From: Verrucomicrobiota bacterium
Lineage (GTDB): Bacteria; Verrucomicrobiota; Verrucomicrobiia; JABWAM01
Length of the DNA: 41,661 nucleotides
Direction of reading: 5' to 3'
NCBI GenBank assembly: GCA_016198745.1
Contig: JACQHZ010000149.1
Span: 1 to 41,661, forward strand
Within the stretch, counting starts at the first letter, position 1; each line of letters opens with the position of its first letter. Under the pieces are notes generated by a model, which was not told the DNA's origin, did no database searches, and saw nothing but the letters and a program-made list of their open reading frames with translations. A program made the translations under genes and the position numbers. Of the stretch, positions 39,272 to 41,661 are shown piece by piece.

Positions 39272-40564
39272 TCAAACAGCGATTCCCTCGCCGTCCTTTG
39301 GGAAGCGGACGTTGGGAAAATGCTCGCCGAATGAAGACGGGCTGGTTGTATGCACGGGAATCACCTCCTTGGGATTAACCGCCTTCACGAACTCCACGAT
39401 ATCGTCCGAAAAAATATGGCCGCTGGTGTGGCATTCGATGAACTCACCGCCTGCTGCGGCAAGCTGGGTTTTGAAATCACTCCACTCTTTCCGAACCAGA
39501 TAGCCGTTCCAATAGGAGTAAAGGCACTTCGCCGCGGACGGAAAAGCGCCGGCAAAGTCCAGTTTCAACATGCTCGGTCGGAACAGCATCAAGAAGTCCT
39601 TGGGCGACCGGAGAATCTCATCCTTCGAGACGCGGGAGGCCGTGAACATCCCGTGAATCTTGCCCAGGTTCTTGCGTTGCCATGTCTGCTCGAAGTGCGC
39701 GTTGTAAAACACGCGAATCCCCGCCGCCGCGTCCGGCCTCGGTATCCGGCACTGGCCGGAGACCAGGTGCAGGACGAAGGCGCCGTAGGGATCCACGACA
39801 AAGGTGCGGCCATTGTTCCGCGCCGCTTTGAAGAACGACACCAGCCGGTCCACGTGCATGGGCGAGAAGATGCCGCAGACCAGTCCCTCTGCGGTCCGCA
39901 CATGCCCGGCTATGTCCGCTTCCAGCTCTTCCTCGGTCGGGCCGCGTTCATGACGCCCGGAAAAGTGCGTGCCTTCCATCACAAGAACATCCACGGGCGG
40001 CGAACTCGCCGCCTGAATCAATGCGCGCGCCATGCCCGGCTTCCGCCCGTGCAGACGCAGATCGCCCGAATAAAGCACGCGTTTCCCGCCGGACTCGACG
40101 AGCAGCGCGACGCAATCGAATGTCGAGTGATCCACCGACCAGGGCGTGATGGCGAGGTCGCCCAGCACAACGGGCTGACGGGGTTTCATCGTCCGCTGCC
40201 GTTCACGCGGCACGGGACATTGGGCGGCAAAGATGGAGCCGGCCAGAAGCATCTTGCTCGTGCCCCTGGTCATGTAAACCGGGATATCCTCCCGCGTGTG
40301 ACTCAGCAGACCGCTGTGGTCGGCGTGCGCGTGCGAGAGGAATATGGCGTCCACCTTCTGGCCGGCGGCGAACAGGCCGTCCACCACGGGGGCCAGTCCT
40401 TCCGGGATGGGTTTGTCCCGATCCAGTTTGGGCCTTGGCTTTTGATCTTCACGGATGTCATCGAGCGGCAGACCGGCGTCAATGATGATGCGCGTTGAAT
40501 CGGTGGCGATTTCCACGCAACTGCCGCCAATCTGGCGCGTTCCCCGGTGAATGGTCAACCTCAT
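39272..40564 (-). CDS. MBL-fold hydrolase, beta-CASP/RNase J-like
   Basis: The Met at 40564 (M-R-L-T-I-H-R-G) gives 430 residues. The metallo-beta-lactamase metal site H78-A-H80-A-D82-H83 is complete and is followed by Y-S-G-D-L-R-L-H-G. The last part, H-T-S-G-H-I-F-S-D-D-I-V-E-F, with P-K-E-V-I-P-V-H-T-T, is the beta-CASP-type C-terminus of RNase J-like and related nucleases. Processing or degradation of RNA or DNA is therefore likely, but a true RNase J is longer, near 550 residues. The gene follows the C39-like gene on the same strand with about 130 bp between them, and a relic of the same gene type sits at 35021. Confidence 0.82.
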   Translation of the reverse strand: MRLTIHRGTRQIGGSCVEIATDSTRIIIDAGLPLDDIREDQKPRPKLDRDKPIPEGLAPVVDGLFAAGQKVDAIFLSHAHADHSGLLSHTREDIPVYMTRGTSKMLLAGSIFAAQCPVPRERQRTMKPRQPVVLGDLAITPWSVDHSTFDCVALLVESGGKRVLYSGDLRLHGRKPGMARALIQAASSPPVDVLVMEGTHFSGRHERGPTEEELEADIAGHVRTAEGLVCGIFSPMHVDRLVSFFKAARNNGRTFVVDPYGAFVLHLVSGQCRIPRPDAAAGIRVFYNAHFEQTWQRKNLGKIHGMFTASRVSKDEILRSPKDFLMLFRPSMLKLDFAGAFPSAAKCLYSYWNGYLVRKEWSDFKTQLAAAGGEFIECHTSGHIFSDDIVEFVKAVNPKEVIPVHTTSPSSFGEHFPNVRFPKDGEGIAV

Positions 40565-40698
40565 GAAAATTCGAGCCTCACCCATTCAGCGCTGAATTGC
40601 AAACGTTCAGCAGCACGTGCGATGTTTTTGCGAAATCAATCGTGTGCATTTTCTTGAGACCGGTGAGTTCCCAGCAAAGCATCGGCAGATGATTCATT

Positions 40699-41202
40699 TC
40701 ATTTTTCAATGCGCATGGCCCACTTGTCCCAGCGTTCTTGAAACGCACGAACCGACTGCCGGCAAAACCGGCTGCGGTCCGCAGCAGGATCGGCGACCAA
40801 CACAAAACCTGGGGCGTATCCATACACGGCCGCCCAGTGATCCTCATCCACGCCGACCAGAACCGGAAACCCTTGGGCGATCGCCCGGCGGATTTTGGCA
40901 ATGGTAGGCCGACTGATCCGCCGGGGCCGCAATCCCCGGTTTGCAAACAGCGCCCGAAGCTGATCCTGGCCGGTCCCGTCATCGTTTGTTCCCGCGTCCC
41001 GCATGACGTTGCGCAAGGATCGAGCGCGTCCATAATACGCGAGAATCATGAAAGCGCACTGCGCGCCGCACGAGTAGTCATCCCACTGCAATGACCGGGA
41101 AAAGCTCTTCAGGAAAACCGCCCCCGGCGTCAGGCGTTCCTCGAAAAACTTGAGGGCATTCATGGCCGTTTCGGCCGCGGATTTCAGGAGGTTTTTCGGC
41201 AT
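40699..41202 (-). CDS. C39-like cysteine peptidase domain protein
   Basis: The 167-residue protein has the papain-like C39 pattern: C45 in D-Y-S-C-G-A-Q-C-A-F-M-I-L-A-Y-Y-G, H122 in V-D-E-D-H-W-A-A-V-Y-G-Y and D138 in V-A-D-P-A. It lacks a signal peptide and an ABC transporter partner, so it is not a bacteriocin leader peptidase of the classical type. The N-terminal 30 residues form a short helix. Tandem position with the MBL-fold gene suggests co-expression. A decayed homologue lies at 35158-35238 beside an MBL relic, so the two gene types may travel together. Confidence 0.78.
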   Translation of the reverse strand: MPKNLLKSAAETAMNALKFFEERLTPGAVFLKSFSRSLQWDDYSCGAQCAFMILAYYGRARSLRNVMRDAGTNDDGTGQDQLRALFANRGLRPRRISRPTIAKIRRAIAQGFPVLVGVDEDHWAAVYGYAPGFVLVADPAADRSRFCRQSVRAFQERWDKWAMRIEK

Positions 41203-41356
41203 GGTTCAAGAGTTCACGGTTCAACGGTTGCCGGTTTTCTCGCTCCTCCGCTCCCGCGAGACCTCGCCCCGGCAGACAGGTTCAGTTCCTTCAACCTTTC
41301 TCGCTCCCGCGAAGTCGCGCCCCGGCGGAAACCCCTGAACCGCTGAACTCTGAACC
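41203..41356. repeat. Wordy repeat block with inverted GGTTCA/TGAACC tracts
   Basis: An 8-base tract GGTTCAAG-AGTTCACG-GTTCAACG (41203-41226) begins the block, and CCCCTGAACCGCTGAACTC and onward (41331-41356) ends it in the opposite sense. Between them two imperfect direct copies share TTTCTCGCT, CCCGCGA and GCCCCGGC (41236-41272 and 41298-41325). It shares words with the tracts at 10414-10437 and 41477-41512 and does not look coding. Confidence 0.55.
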
Positions 41357-41661
41357 ATGCCGAAGTTTCAATCATCATTTCATCATTATTATACGAGAGA
41401 AGGATTTTGAAATATGCTAAAGGTCGTAATCGAACCTGATTTGTTTGAATTTATATCCTTTCTACTCAACTGGAATGGTTCCAAGGTTCAAGGTTCACGG
41501 TTCAATGGTTGGCCGACGACCATGCGAAATTTGGCGCCCATTTCCCTGCGCGCCCCCGCTGCGATGGGCGGCGGTTCGAGATGTTTGGCGCGTAACTAAC
41601 CCGGTCATTCCCGCGATCTGCCCGCCGACGGCACGTGGCCGTGTGCCATTGGCAGGCGGGA
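41357..41661. other. Gene-free right end of the window
   Basis: About 300 bp with AT-rich stretches and no recognisable gene. It includes the short tandem tract listed at 41477-41512; the strand of any gene beyond the edge is unknown. Confidence 0.5.
41477..41512. repeat. Tandem GGTTCAAG-type repeat
   Basis: The words GGTTCCAA-GGTTCAAG-GTTCACGG-TTCAATGG recur with a period near 8 bases. The same words open the repeat block at 41203. Confidence 0.55.

Noticed and set aside
39350-40498. 382-codon plus-strand open frame opposite the MBL-fold gene
   Set aside because: The minus strand has the complete metal site and beta-CASP-like end, so this is a shadow.
41203-41356. Possible CRISPR array
   Set aside because: The repeats are short, degenerate and unevenly spaced, and there are no cas genes in the window.

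Overview
The window is about 41.7 kb of moderately GC-rich bacterial DNA. It most resembles the Verrucomicrobiota/Lentisphaerota/Planctomycetota group. The evidence is family content only: a prepilin-like protein with an H-X9-DG tail, large LamG and carbohydrate-active proteins, a C39-like peptidase, a DUF5925-like AAA+ ATPase, many type II toxin-antitoxin modules, and many short wordy intergenic repeats. There are no rRNA or tRNA genes and no CRISPR array that I can see. The phylum is an inference, since no marker gene decides it.

Layout. (1) 1-4000 is a defence and relic strip: the tail of a transposase-like gene, two complete VapBC pairs, a RelE/ParE pair, an internally deleted PIN toxin next to an intact small antitoxin-like gene, and an orphan LacI-type effector domain. 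(2) 4266-14312 is a carbohydrate catabolism cluster, all on the + strand: GntR/FadR regulator, pseudopilin, secreted LamG protein, two paralogous cytoplasmic propeller-type proteins, a D-2-hydroxyacid dehydrogenase and a galactonate-dehydratase-like enolase-superfamily enzyme. Several neighbours overlap by 4 bp (ATGA), which suggests translational coupling. (3) 14531-19583 holds housekeeping and signalling genes: Mn-type superoxide dismutase, then rluD and lgt on the minus strand, then a membrane Ser/Thr kinase. (4) 19638-22617 has two minus-strand genes: a ceramidase-like hydrolase and a secreted carboxypeptidase-regulatory-like protein. (5) 22913-27210 has an aldehyde dehydrogenase, a GH42-like glycoside hydrolase and a Sel1-repeat lipoprotein. 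(6) 27243-29698 is a strip of relics: regulator, pseudopilin, glycoside hydrolase and transposase, all broken. (7) 29695-34846 has a degenerate histidine-kinase-like gene, an RlmD-type rRNA methyltransferase, a secreted metallopeptidase and a VWA membrane protein. (8) 35021-41661 has HigBA, relics of an MBL-fold and a C39-like gene, an AAA+ ATPase, a truncated lipoprotein, a dead IS630-type transposase, several strong hairpin repeats, and intact MBL-fold and C39-like genes.

How the genes may work together. Region 2 with the aldehyde dehydrogenase and hydrolase of region 5 looks like a route from a polysaccharide to sugar acids and on to a 2-keto-3-deoxy acid. The hydrolases would release sugars, the dehydratase and dehydrogenases would act on aldonic or keto acids, and the GntR protein would sense an intermediate. 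The substrate cannot be read from sequence.

Two patterns stand out. First, the order regulator - pseudopilin - carbohydrate hydrolase appears twice, intact at 4305-8803 and decayed at 27243-28929, so it may be a recurring genomic module. Second, the DNA around the AAA+/MBL/C39 genes is packed with palindromes. These include a 180-bp element at 39036-39215 that has 16-bp perfect terminal inverted repeats and four hairpins plus a short palindrome inside. I did not find a complete, clearly new defence or biosynthetic system.
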